In this document: positions 1-10,960 of the stretch, piece after piece
Numbering within the stretch: the stretch's first letter is position 1
Layout of the letters: every line of letters begins with the position of its first letter
NCBI GenBank assembly: GCA_017311315.1
Contig: CM029632.1
Span: forward strand, 13,911,014 to 13,975,013
Direction of reading: 5' to 3'
From: Dendrocalamus latiflorus
Lineage: Eukaryota > Streptophyta > Magnoliopsida > Poales > Poaceae
Length of the DNA: 64,000 nt
Translations under genes and position numbers: made by a program
The notes under the pieces: generated by a model
Seen by the model: only the letters and a program-made list of their open reading frames with translations
Told to the model about the DNA's origin: nothing
Databases searched by the model: none

Positions 1-993
1 GGAGAAACACTACCTCCATACTATATTTCTGGGTTGCCAAATTCCTTTTACACCAGGCTTTTTCCTTGTCAAACTGTTCACCTCTTCCACTCCTCGTTTT
101 GCCTTCATTGGCGCTCCCGGGTAGGCAAAAATGTGTACAAGATGCAGTTCAATCATATGTATTTCTCATGTTGACTCGCATGATCAGTCAAGATACATAG
201 CATTGCTCTTGTACCTTTGTTCGTAGAAATCATATGAAGTTAGTGGTCTTATGTCATGTACGTAGGTGCCAGAGGAGCTAGAGGGCAAGGCAAAAGCATA
301 CTTTAATGAAGAAAACATCTACATCACAGAGACTACATCACTACCGGTGGTGAAACTATTCCAAGAGCAGTTCCAGAAGGACTTCTGTCTCTTCCTCAAG
401 CTACGTCATGAAGAACTTGTGTTTGGTGGTCAAATGGTGCTGACATTTCTTGGGAGGAAGAATGAGGATGTATTTAGTGGACATCTCAACCATCTTTTTG
501 GTTTGCTTGCACAATCACTGCAATCTCTTGTTGCTAAGGTAAATACAAGTTAGTCTCACTCCCTAAAAGATTTTAACTTGTACAAGAAACAGTTAGCGGG
601 TGAATCTAAATTAAACTTTGGTCATAATAGGGCCTTGTGGAGAAGGAAAAACTTGCCTCCTTCTATCTACCATTGTACGGTCCATCAATTGGTGAAGTGA
701 GGGCAATACTGAAACAGAGTGAGTTGTTCGACGTGGATCACATCCAACTGTTCGAGTCAAACTGGGATCCCAACGACGACTCGGAAGGTGATGATGTGCA
801 CGACAGTGTCCAAAGCGGTGTGGATGTTGCTAAGTCCATTAGAGCAGTGCTGGAGCCCGTGATTGCAAGCCATTTCGGAGAAGACGTACTCGGCGTGTTG
901 TTCACAGAGTACGCGCGCTGTGTTGCCAACCACCTTGAGAGGGAGAAGACCAAGCATGCCATCATCGTACTGTCCTTGAAGAAAAGATGTTGA
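1..993 (+). CDS. SABATH family carboxyl methyltransferase, C-terminal part (5' end outside window)
   Basis: Three exons are visible: 1-120, 266-538 and 631-993 (stop TGA). Introns 121-265 and 539-630 have GT-AG ends and the reading phase is kept. The first piece reads GLPNSFYTRLFP then HLFHSSFCLHW, the SABATH block that closes the substrate pocket. Exon 2 opens VPEELEGKAKAYFN. The last exon has YLPLYGPSIGEV and ends AKSIRAVLEPVIASHFGED...KHAIIVLSLKK, the usual family C-terminus. SABATH enzymes use S-adenosylmethionine to methylate carboxyl groups of small acids such as salicylate, benzoate, anthranilate or jasmonate in the cytosol, giving volatile esters. The SAM-binding N-terminus is missing, so the substrate cannot be assigned. 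No stops or frameshifts are seen, so the visible part looks functional. Confidence 0.88.
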
Positions 994-1304
994 GTGCTCT
1001 CTCTCTAATATCTGATGTTACAGAGATCAGACGGCGACATGTAAACTGGCCGTTGGCACAGTACTTGTTTCTCTCATTCTGGTTAGTTATCACATAGACA
1101 TATAGTAGTATACTACTACGATACTAGTCGAAAACTCGATATGCATGCACGGTCTATCAAGGTCTAGAAGGCTATTGTCATGGTCAACGAGACAAACGAT
1201 ATACGGTTGTCGGTGTACACATTAGCACTGGCTCATAAGTCATAAATAAATCGTCACATGTATTTAGTGTACGACTGTTCAGTTTAATATGATCTACAAA
1301 CGGT
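994..1304. other. 3' flank of the methyltransferase gene
   Basis: This holds the 3' UTR and downstream DNA of the SABATH gene. No gene is seen. The degenerate copia sequence begins at its far end. Confidence 0.5.
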
Positions 1305-4035
1305 TTCCCATCAAATCGTGCTAGAAGATGTGGTCAACTTTAATTTTTATTACCATGCAATAATCATCAAATATCTTTGAAATAAATTTTCTGATATTAT
1401 CATGGACTTCATGTGATGATCAAGGAAATTATTCTTAATTTGAATTATCTACGAAATCGGCTTTGCGAAAGTATGGTTTCTCGTAGATAATAGACATACG
1501 TATGACTATTTTAAGGAAGCATCGATGAGCACCATAAAATATTTAAATGGCCATGACAGAGGTTGTATAGAACCACAAATGTCTGCTTAGATACGTTCCA
1601 GGAATGCAGAGACTTTATCCTTCACTTCAGAGCAGAAGTTCTAGTAATTAATTTTCCGGTGGCACATGCGGGTGGCACAAAATTTTCTTAATTTAGAAAA
1701 TTCTTTATATCGATATTATGTCCCTGTGAATTGTTAGTTATATGTCTCATTATCCTAAGACTAGGGCTGGATATCGAGCTGGCTCGGCTCGGCTCGGCTC
1801 GACAAAAAGCTCGAGTTAGCTCGTTTGGCTCGTGAGCCAGGGCCAAAAAATATCTCCATCATATATTCATCCATGGAAATTTGGCTCGTTTGGCTCGTTA
1901 GGCTCGTTTGGCTCGTTTGGGTACAATAGAGTACAAATTAACACATGCATGGCTCGTTTGGGTATAATAGAGTACAAATTTACACATTAACACATGCAAT
2001 AGAGTACAAATTAGGTCCATGGAAGCAGCATATGCATATCTAAATTCCTGGAAGCATGGCTCGTTTGGCTCGTGAGCGGCTCGCGAGCTGGCTCGAGTTG
2101 GCTCGTTATAGCTAACGAGCTAAAATCTTGGCTCGGCTCGGCTCGTTATCCTAACGAGCCGAGCCGAGTCGAGCCGAGCCAGCCACGAGCCGAGCGAGCT
2201 AACGAGCTTCGAGTTTTTCGTCCAGCCCTACCTAAGACCTAAGTGACCTAATCTATTATACCAGAGACAGAAGAGTTTAGAGCTTCTAAATATTGTTTTC
2301 AAGACAGTATAGGCTACGGGTGCCTTAATATTAGTGTAGTATAGCCCAGTCCTAAATGAAGGAAGTTTTTCTAATACACTTTTCTCATTTACCTCATGCT
2401 TCGCAATGAGTAGGTATTCATTATCAAACTCTTCTTCAGTCTCAACATGGAAACCGTTAGCGCGAATATCCTTGAAACTTAGGAGAGTTCTAGTTGATTC
2501 TGGATACAATCAGGCTTCTTGAATGACCAAAGTTGTGCCCATTGGGAGTATAATTGTGGCGCTTCCTGAACCCATTATACAAGCATTGCTACCGGCGAAT
2601 GTTGTAGGGCTACCAGCATTTTCGCTAATCGACTGAAAGAATTTTGTCTATCTCAAGATGATATTTGTTGTGCCATTGTCATCTAAGCACACTTCCTCCA
2701 TAGGACGCCACACGCGTTTTAATATAAAGTAATTTATTAATATATAGTAGAAGAATATCAACACACAAATAAAATACTTTGAATATCAGAACATATCATA
2801 CCATTATTAACTGAATAAATAAATGAATTATTCAATATTATCCAACCATCACGAAAAAATAAATTATTTGAGTACCATCAATGCACAGTCTAACTTATTC
2901 TTTCCACACATGACAATTAAAGTCTAAATGTATTCTATGCATTAGACTGAGTCTGCTAAAAAACCAGAAACTTCGGCTGCGATCTTCTCATGGGTGAGAT
3001 GCTCTTCTTGGAAAATCATAGCAGCGGCAACTACAATGTCTTGAGAGGGTGCTGCTACAGGAGTGCAGTCAATCTCCATTGGTGCAGGCAGCTATTGAGA
3101 ACTCTCCCTCTCAACAAAGGCAAAGTGGGTTTCATGCTATCCTTTGCTGCTCTTGTTCTTCTTGGACTAGAAGGCATCAACGATATGTTGTGGCTCTTTA
3201 CATATCCGCGACCAGTGCCCCCACTTGCCGCACTTGTAGCAAGTTTGGTCTTCTTGACCATAGGGCTTGTCGCCCCGCTTTAGTTTGCTGGTCTTAATCT
3301 CCTGTGGAGCATTTGACTTGCCTTTCTAGGCTGCGGCCTTACCCTTCCTTCTCCTTTCCTTCATTATAGACTTCCGCACCTTGTAGATCACAACGTTGGC
3401 CTCACGGCCAGCGGAGCTCCCAGGTGGATGTACGATAAAGTTCTTACTGAGAACTTCATCCTGAGCCTCTGCAACCTGCATAATATTAATCAATTCAGCG
3501 TATACCTTATAGCCATCTTGATAATAATTGCGCGCAGACTACAATGCATTGGGTGGAAGGTGGAGAGGGTCTTCTCAATGTTCTGCTCATCTGTAATCTG
3601 CTTGCCACAAAGTTGTAGATTGATACAAATTCTATGCAGAGCAGAGTTGTACTACACGAGCGTTTTGAAATCAGCAAACCTCAGTCGAATCCACTCTTAC
3701 TCTACCTGAGGAAGAATGGTATACTTTAGCTTCTCGAACCGCTTCTTGAGTATAGTTCATAATGCTAGCGCGCTCTTCTCTGCCATGTGCCTATTTTTGA
3801 GAGTGAGACAGGAGGTGATGCTTGAGGAAGTGAAGTGCCTGATTATTTTCCTCAGGTGTGGGTTTGGCATTTTTCGATGCACTAATCCCAATGGCAGCAT
3901 GGAGCTTCTTGGCTCCAAGTACGATTTCGACATTGAAAGCCCAAGTCAAATAATTTTGGCCATGCTGGGCCAGCACATCGAACTCCTAGTTCGTGATGCC
4001 TGTCATCTACACGTGCATGAAAGGAATGCATAAAT
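1305..4035 (-). mobile_element. Degenerate Ty1/copia retrotransposon, gag to partial integrase
   Basis: On the minus strand, from high to low coordinate, one reads gag (NYLTWAFNVEIVLGAKK near 3,950), a CCHC zinc knuckle (CYKCGKWGHWSRIC near 3,210), a pre-integrase stretch (STRTLLSFKDIRANGFHVE, GLYYTNIKAPVAYT, about 2,520-2,240), and pieces of integrase core below 1,754 (ATGKLITRTSALK, FKYFMVLIDAS-like, LLSTRNHTFAK). There are many stops and frameshifts. The pre-integrase frame continues exactly across the MITE at 1,762-2,230: LGHLGLR resumes as IMRHITNNSQGHNI once the MITE and one target copy are removed. Reverse transcriptase and the 3' LTR are absent, so the element is 3'-truncated next to the methyltransferase gene. 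It is dead. Confidence 0.85.
1762..2230. mobile_element. hAT-type MITE, 469 bp, nested in copia pol
   Basis: The ends are TAGGGCTGGA and TCCAGCCCTA in inverted orientation. The flanks carry a perfect 8-bp direct repeat CCTAAGAC (1754-1761 and 2231-2238), the hAT target-duplication length. The inside is made mostly of short GGCTCG / GGCTCGTTT units running one way in the left part, and their complement CGAGCC at the right, so the element could fold back on itself. There is no coding capacity. It interrupts the copia frame, so it arrived after that element. Confidence 0.9.
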
Positions 4036-5299
4036 TTACTGCAGGTAAATATGCATAAAATAAATTGGACAATTGTACAAAAGAATTCTTATAATGTTTC
4101 AAAATTTCTATGTATTTTCTATAAATTTTACCATTAATTTCAGTGATTAAAGATAATTTAAATAATTATGATTAATCAAAACAGTAAATAAATATAGAAA
4201 ACATAGAAAGTAATAATAATAGTGCTAAAGATGCTTCAAATGCAAAAAATAATTCAAAATTTGAATTTCTGAGGCCCTTTTATGCTGGAATATGGATTTT
4301 GTGAATTCTGTAATTTCCAATGGCTTATCCGCAAATTTCCAATTCTGAGAAAGTTTGCCGTGTAATTTTGCAAATTTCTAGGGGCTTATTTGCAAAAATC
4401 CCAAGCCGGCTGACCACTTTTTTCCTCTTTTCCTTTCTTCTCCCAGACCACTTGGGCCTAAGCCCATGCCGGCTGGCTCAAAAGGAGGGGAGGGGTAGGG
4501 TTCCCCCTACCCTGTTCACACATGGCGGTGGTGGCGCCCTTGAGCGTGCGACGATGGTGGCGCTTCTAGGCGCGTGGGTGGCCGGCGGCTCATGCGGGAG
4601 CTCAACGCGAGACCAAGTGGCGAGGCGGCCGAGACGACCGGGAGCCCATGAGGGGCAATGCCAGTGCGGCACTGAGACACGGTAGGAGCCCGTGCGGAGG
4701 CATCGGCTTTACCCGGGGCTAGGCGGCAACGGCCCATGCGAGGGCGGCACTGGTGGGGATCCCATGTGGGGGCGGCGTAGCGCTGCTCTGGGCCAGTGAT
4801 GATGCGCAGGGGGCGGAACGCCAGCGCGTATCTCAGCAACAGCCCATGCGGGGGCCGGTTGTGGTGGTGCTTCACTGAAGCCCATGTGGCGGCGCTTCTT
4901 CGGCCAACAACGGCGCCCTATGCGGCGGTGGTCCGTGCCTCATGCAGAGGCATGGTGGCTGAACGGCGCAACCTTATGCGGGAGGCGCGGCTACCGAACA
5001 GTGCACGGCGGGGCGACGGCCGTGTGGCCACAGCCACGTGCATGTGGTGCAATGGCCAGCGGTACGTGCAACGCGTACAGGCGGCACATGTGCAAATTTT
5101 TTTCAATCTACAATGCAATCAACATCTACTCTTTTGCACAAATCTACTGATCAGCTTGGCCGGTGACTTCAAGTCTGCTCACAGTAGATTTAGAGCGAAT
5201 TTGCACTGTAGAAAAATAATCTAGAAAGCAAAATTTTGCGAAATTGAAAAGGATCTAGATTAGGCAATTCAATCTATGAGTGATTACTTTGCGATCCAC
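4036..5299 (-). other. Leader region of the copia element
   Basis: The stretch between gag and the putative 5' LTR is AT-rich at 4,040-4,320 and GC-rich at 4,440-5,090 (many short GGCGGC and CCCATGCGG motifs). It has no recognisable protein. Open frames here follow base composition. It is interpreted as untranslated leader or unrelated inserted sequence. Confidence 0.35.
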
Positions 5300-5760
5300 A
5301 AAGCGATTCGTGCTGATAACGTGTTGAAGAACCGTCGCTGGCGAGTCTAGTCTGATCGATTCCTCCTATGCAAAAGCAGATGGATCAAACACAGAATAAT
5401 CATTGAATAATATAAGAACTGAACATAGAGAGATAAGGGGCTCATTCTTCTTTATTGCTTTTCTTTATCAAAAGATAAAAATGATAACAATAGGGGCCCC
5501 TCTATTTATAGACTAAGTAAAAGGTGCCTACCAATAAGCTGAGCTTACAAGTCTAGACCCAGGTTTCCAATAGGTTCCTCCACTCAGCCATTTCCCCGTG
5601 TGAAAGCACCTCCGTTGGTAAATCACGTACGCAAACGTATCCACTCGCCTCACGCCCTCACGTCCTCACTGGCTGGCTTCAACATATGGCTTCATCTCAC
5701 ACATGGCACTCAGCCCGTCTGTCCTAACTTTTACAAAGGTCCTCTTTTCTTCACCTTATA
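5300..5760 (-). repeat. Putative 5' LTR of the copia element
   Basis: Read on the minus strand it contains TATAAATAGAGGGG (near 5,510), a good TATA box, followed by a T-rich stretch. It ends close to TTATCAGCACGA (near 5,305-5,320), which resembles the primer-binding region of plant copia elements. The exact ends and the TSD are not resolved because the partner LTR is missing. Confidence 0.45.
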
Positions 5761-6289
5761 ATTTATAATTTATAGTTTATGATTTTCTTCGAACAAATAA
5801 ATAAAACGATATTTTTATCGTCTTTTCAAAATAACTTATCGGGTTAATCTCTTCGAATTATTTTATCAGTATTCAGTTCATTCGCACAAACACTCACACT
5901 AAAACTATAAACCACTAACCGTAATCATAAGCTATCAGCCACAGCCGAAAAAACCCACCTTACCTTATGCTTCTTGGGGAGACTGACCCACCAATTCTGA
6001 ATTCGCGAGCCTGGATGCTCAAGACACTGCGTCCGGATGGTGTGCAATCTCATTCACGCGCGAGCTCTACTGCCTCCTAGGCAGTGTCCGGTGTCTCCAA
6101 CTCTCCATGCATGTGGTGGGTTGGCGCTGCATTACTGCAATTATATATGGAGCAGCCGAACGGGCACGCCTGATCAACAAGGACGGCAGGCATCAGCCGC
6201 ACCCGTTCCGTGAATTTTTTTTGTACGAATAATCTAAATTTTATTTGAAATTACAGAAATATATCCGTAAAATTTCTTTTTTACAAAGA
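5761..6289. other. Spacer with a segment repeated near 14.87 kb
   Basis: No gene was found. Positions about 6,149-6,193 closely match 14,865-14,908 (shared core TGATCAAC then GAGGACGGCAGGCA-like). The rest is AT-rich spacer with Tourist-like words at about 5,750-5,960. Confidence 0.4.
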
Positions 6290-6432
6290 TAGGCTCCAGT
6301 CGCCCTGGAGGCAATCGCCCAATGGGGGGCGACAGAGTTCCAGTCGCTCTACCCTTGGGTGACTGCAACTAGTCGCCCCCCTATTGGGCGACTTGCAGTG
6401 CAGTCGCCCCCCTTGGGCGACTGCACTTAGCC
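6290..6432. repeat. Cluster of short AGTCGCCC inverted repeats
   Basis: The motif AGTCGCCC and its complement GGGCGACT alternate several times. Two compact hairpins are perfect: AGTCGCCC with GGGCGACT, and CAGTCGCCC with GGGCGACTG, with spacers of 5-7 bases. No coding frame explains the pattern. Confidence 0.6.
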
Positions 6433-7475
6433 CCCGTGAATTTTTTAAATTTTATCAATTTTGTAGTTTTTAACTGGGAAAAAATCTACTGAAGTTGTAA
6501 TAAAAGTTTATGTTCATTGTATGTTGTAGGTGCGTAAAAAATTTTGGGAAATTTTTTTAGAAACAATTGACCATAGAACAATCAGTACATACGATGGTAA
6601 GTGATATTTTGGTATTACTGAGAATTCGTGTACGGAAAAAATCGGTATGTTAACATTGTTAGATGACTTGCTATGTGAATCATTGAATGCGAAAAGACGA
6701 GATAATAGGCTTGTTTGGATTTAAATAAACTTCATAATACAGTTGGGAGTAACATGCCGCGTACTTTTTGATTACACGCATAACAAATAGCATCATGTGC
6801 GGCTAACCCACCTAACTACTCATACGACCTACTGTGCGGACTGGCGCCATTTTCCCTTCCTTGCTCTCTCGGCGGCCTCTTTTGCCTTCGTCACCATTTC
6901 CCTCTTTCTCTCGCGCTCACTCTCGCAAGCCTCCCGCTCCCTACGCATGCACGCTTCGAGATGTGCTTTCGTCTCGCATTGTATACGTAGGGTTTACTCG
7001 TTCTTACGGCGCTCCACCTCCTGCATCTCCGATGACCTTGCGACATTCCACTCCTCGAAGTCGAGGACCCATTGGTCCTCAGGATGGATCTCAATATCGA
7101 TCCATTTGCGGTAGGAACATAGGAGTTCCGAGGACTGTAAATACAGGGGAGAAATTGTTAGTGCGTGCTGTGAAGGAGAAAAGGTAGGGAAAAATAGTGC
7201 ACCTGGTTCTTACTGGCTGCCAATAGGTTGCGGTGTCTAGACGGCGGTCGGGGTAGTCACTGGAATAGTTTGCGCAATCCCAGTAATGCATATCTAGGCT
7301 GATGCGATGCTTAGACTTGAAGAACTTGCACGTGTCCCCGCACCAACAAAGGGGGTGTCTCCCCCTCGGGTGGGAGTTGCGGCGAACGCTCAGTGGGGAT
7401 GTTTAGGATGGGGTTGTTGCTACAGGGCCCCTCATTGTGGGGAGCTGACCTCGTAGCACGCGGGGCTTGTTCTGC
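6433..7475. other. Spacer, no gene recognised
   Basis: AT-rich to about 6,780, then a pyrimidine-rich stretch (6,840-7,060). No protein family was recognised on either strand. It lies in a block of transposon remnants. Confidence 0.35.
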
Positions 7476-7664
7476 CTAGGCCATAATATCTCTTATTTTC
7501 TCATCGCGAGCGGCAACTGACTGTGCTAGGTCGCGGGTCTCCTCCCATTGCTTCACCATCTTGTCCCATTGCTTCTTCTGCCTTTTTGTCCATCCCGGTG
7601 CGGTGAAGGAAGCGCGATGTAGTGTGAGGTTTGGTCGTGTAGTGTTCCCTACGAAATGGAACAC
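7476..7664 (-). pseudogene. Short charged ORF, possible transposon-associated fragment
   Basis: A 62-residue open frame reads KRQKKQWDKMVKQWEETRDL with a charged, coiled-coil-like composition. It resembles the helical tail found beside GRF-type zinc fingers in grass MULE-associated proteins, but that link is only an impression. No function is assigned. It is probably a remnant. Confidence 0.25.
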
Positions 7665-7745
7665 ACCCCAATTTATAGGGTCTGTTTTTCCTCTACTCGT
7701 ACGTGTAAAGCAGGTACGCGTGGTCCTGGCACTGAGTAAAGCTGT

Positions 7746-8262
7746 GCCGTGCTGTCATGTCATTGCGAAAAGATGCGTCGTCATGCCATGTAACTGTGCA
7801 AAACTGGCCTTTTTTGTCATGTCTCTGTGCAAAATTGCCCTCTTTTGTCATGTCTCTGTGCAAACCTGCCCTCTTTTGTCAAGTCACTGCGCAAAGCTAC
7901 CCCTTTTGTCATGTCACTACGCAAAGTTGTCCCTTTTGTCATGTCATTGCACAAAGCTGCCCCTTTTGTCATGTCACTGCTCAAAGCTACCCCTTTTGTC
8001 ATGTCACTGTGCAAAGCTGACCTCTTATGTCATGTCTCTGTGCAAAGCTGACCTCTTTTGTCATGTCACTATGCAAATCTGCCCCCTTTTGTCATGTCAC
8101 TACACAAAGCTGCACTCTTATGTCATGTCTCTGTGCAAAGCAGGCCTCTTTTGTCATGTCACTGCACAAAGCTACCCTCTTTTGTCATATCTCTGGACAA
8201 AGCTGCCCACTTTTGTTAAGTCTCTGCACAAAGCTGCCCACTTTTGTCATGTGGTCACTGCA
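7746..8262. repeat. Minisatellite, 30/31-bp unit, about 17 copies
   Basis: Units of the form TTTTGTCATGTCACTGTGCA plus AAGCTGCCCC are repeated head to tail with scattered substitutions; some copies are 30 and others 31 bases. Several frames stay open across the array on both strands only because the unit lacks stops, so the repeated decapeptides are not taken as a protein. It lies between the GRF-like ORF and the charged ORF. Confidence 0.85.
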
Positions 8263-8373
8263 TTAAAGTCTCTCGTTCGATATAAAAAGCATGGTGGGGT
8301 CCCATGAAAGTAGGAGTAGAGAACCCTATAAATTGAACGAAGAAGTACCTTCTCCGCCGTGCAGATACATATC

Positions 8374-8604
8374 ATGGCGGACGTCGAGGGGCCAGTCGGA
8401 GCAGGGTCACCAAAGGAAGACCTTCCTGTGGAAAGGAGGGAGCACTTCGGTCCTAACTACCACTTGATACCCAGCAGGCGTGCTCAACCAGTGTGGCCGA
8501 AATGCAAACACAATGAGGACGCGGTCGTGCAGGTCATCGAAGGCCATTTCGATAGTGGGCGACGTTTCTTCCGATACCCACACTCCGCTGACGCCTTGCA
8601 CTAA
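8374..8604 (+). pseudogene. GRF-type zinc-finger-like ORF
   Basis: The frame from ATG 8374 gives about 76 residues including PKCKHNEDAVVQVIEG then SGRRFFRYP. This looks like the start of a GRF zinc finger (C-x-C/H, then GRxFFxCP), common in grass transposon-associated proteins. The cysteine expected after FFR is tyrosine here, and the frame ends before the second half of the finger. It is probably a remnant. A separate short host gene is possible but less likely in this setting. Confidence 0.4.
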
Positions 8605-8715
8605 CGTTGTCCTCGTGGCTCACCTCGGCACCTGCGGTGAGCCTATGCAACATACTCTGACCCTCCATGAAGATCGAAACACCGATGTCAGCCTAAAGGA
8701 AAAGACATAAAATGG

Positions 8716-9640
8716 TTAATCGTCCAAGCTAGCATTGCCATTAGGCAATGTACGAAAATACATGTAACGTACCGCGATGTGCGCGTCCCGTGCGAGGTGC
8801 GCAGGATACGTGTCTGTCGGAGCGGCGAGGTGTGCGGGGGGTGGGTCAACGACATGTACAAGCCTCGTACGTATCCGGCTCTGGTACCAACGCAGGTACA
8901 CCATGTACTCCATGCTGTTGTAGGGGCGGTCCTCCTTAACCAAGTCGTCAAGCGCGCCGTCCCACTTCGCGGTCCACCCCTGCATCTTCGTTGTCCAATC
9001 CATGCCGCGTTTCACTCCCTTTCTAGAGTGTCTGTTTGTAGGACCACTTCGTTAGTAATTGCCAACGGAATAGTAAGTATGTACAAATTTATGAGATGCG
9101 GGCACTCATGCGTGCACAGCATGCGGCACTGCTGGTTCGACTGGTACCAGAACAGCCTAACGTAGACCAAACTGCCACATCACTCACTGCGGCGAGTAAT
9201 TCTCCATGAAGATGTCATAGACGAGCTTCCGGCGCATCAACCAGAAAGCCCGGTCACACCAGCAGAGTGTCGACAACCCATCGGGAGCACGGTCCAGCAG
9301 TGCCGCATGTGAGGACCCCTCGAATCTGCTGAGCAGGTCAACGCGCCACTCGGCCGGGGCCTCAGGTAGGAAGGCAGCTCCTACCGCGATCGGAAGGCCA
9401 AGCAGTAGGGACACATCCTGTAGGGTTAGCGACGTCGTCCCCGCCCGCGTCCAAGGTGGGTCCATCCTCGTCTGTGGCCTGCACCATCCGGGCAAGAGGG
9501 GGTAGCCCGGCATCCCGCAGCCTGCAAACAAAGTGAAGGTCAGCACGGAACGTTCTTACGGCAGCACTAAAATGCTGGCGGAGTGCAAACCTGACTGTCC
9601 AACGGGGTCGAGTCTCTAGGCCACGCGAGGTGTGCATGTC
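8716..9640 (-). pseudogene. Plant mobile domain (PMD) protein fragment A
   Basis: Minus-strand pieces in different frames read FRADLHFVCRLRDAGLPPLA, then SLTLQDVSLLLGLPI, then APDGLSTLCW, and further on DWTTKMQGWTAKWD and YMVYLRWYQSRIRTRLVHV. These are hallmark blocks of the plant mobile (aminotransferase-like) domain found in MAIN-type proteins and in some Mutator-like and gypsy elements. Frame changes and missing blocks show it is broken. A MULE transposase remnant lies upstream on the same strand, so a transposon origin is favoured. Confidence 0.7.
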
Positions 9641-10235
9641 CGGACCACTCCTAGCTTAGCCGGCTCGTCCGTGCTCCCAAGTGGCGGCACACGATGGGAA
9701 GCGCGATGCAGGCGGTCCACGTGCTTGTCCAACAGGGGGTACCACCAAACCGAGTCACGACCATCATGCGTCATACCTGCAAAAAGAGTTCAAGTTAGCA
9801 CTTATAAGGAACAAAAAACATCGCATGTAAACTAACAGCAAATAGAACTAGTAAATAAGTAAACAGAGCAATACAAAGCTACCAGCACAACACCAACTAC
9901 ATTACAGAAAAGGGGATGTAACATAGCACTTGTACAAATGGTACATGAAATATACGATACATTTAGTACGACATTTCGCACGTCATAAGTGCGTACTAAA
10001 CAAAAACAGTTTACAACATAAATTTAGTTCTAGTCTGCAACAACTAGTAGTATACACCATGCCGCTCTGCCTACTGATCAGCACATGCATTGTATCATCT
10101 AGCTATGTGCCCCTCCTGGCCACATCACCCGCAACGTACACCAGATGCTCCGGCTTACGATTCGTCCATATCATTTCTAATACGCCGGCTCTATCGCCGA
10201 CCCTTCCCACCCTTCAGCATGTTAACATCTGGAAT

Positions 10236-10960
10236 TCAGGTCCTCGCTGCAATGTCCAAGGTGGTGAAGTTTCCAACCACCCTGAACCCCCAGAACTCAC
10301 CACACCAAGCTTGCAGTACCCTCTCCTTAAATAAGTACTCCAACATGAAGTTCAAATGATCCATGCCCATGGTCCCGCATGCAGCAAGGACATAAGAGCA
10401 TGGCTTGTGTAACAGCTTCAGTTTGTTGCACGTGCAGTTAGGTTCGTTTGCATGATCTCCAAAGCATACCTCGTGGGTAACAAGGGAATGAGCCATCTCA
10501 AATCCGGCTCTATCATGGAGTACCATGTCGAAACGATGCTCCCTGTTGCCCATGACCTGCACTGTGTGCAATTGACCCTTCTGTGCCTTCGTCTCCATGT
10601 ATGCTGTAATTTTTGACAAATACAATGCTCAGGGATTTGCTGCATGAAGTGCCGCATTCGCGTGCCTCTCCCTGAAGTAGCCGATTGTGTTGTGAAGAGC
10701 ACCTTCCACGATGGTGACAAGGGGCTAAGAACGGAGGCCCCTGAGAACCCAATCGTACACCTCGGCAAAATTAGTCGTCATTATGTTGTACCTTGCGTCA
10801 TCCGTGTCGTGCAACAATGACCACTTCTCCAATAATTCTCCCTCGATCCACTGCGAGAAGCACTTGATGTTTCATGAGCTTCGTCTTCTTGGACCAGCTG
10901 GGTTAGGCTCATCGAGTGCTGTTAAGTATCCAAGGGAGGCACGGGGTCAAGGCGTATGGT
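10236..10960 (-). pseudogene. Mutator-like (MULE) transposase C-terminal remnant with SWIM zinc finger
   Basis: Minus-strand reading gives FAEVYDWVLRGLRS, VEGALHNTIGYFRERHANA, then CTCNKLKLLHKPCSYVLAAC. The last matches the SWIM pattern CxCx(n)CxH except that the final H is Y. This order (transposase helix region then SWIM) is typical of MuDR/MURA-type transposases. Frame breaks occur near 10,630 and 10,730, and the catalytic part is not recognised. It is inactive. Confidence 0.75.

Noticed and set aside
7746..8262. Possible CRISPR-like array
   Set aside because: Repeats are contiguous with no unique spacers, and the genome is eukaryotic.
7561..8307. 248-residue plus-strand open frame across the minisatellite
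   Set aside because: It is a translation of the 30/31-bp repeat. Frames on both strands are equally open and unit length varies by one base.
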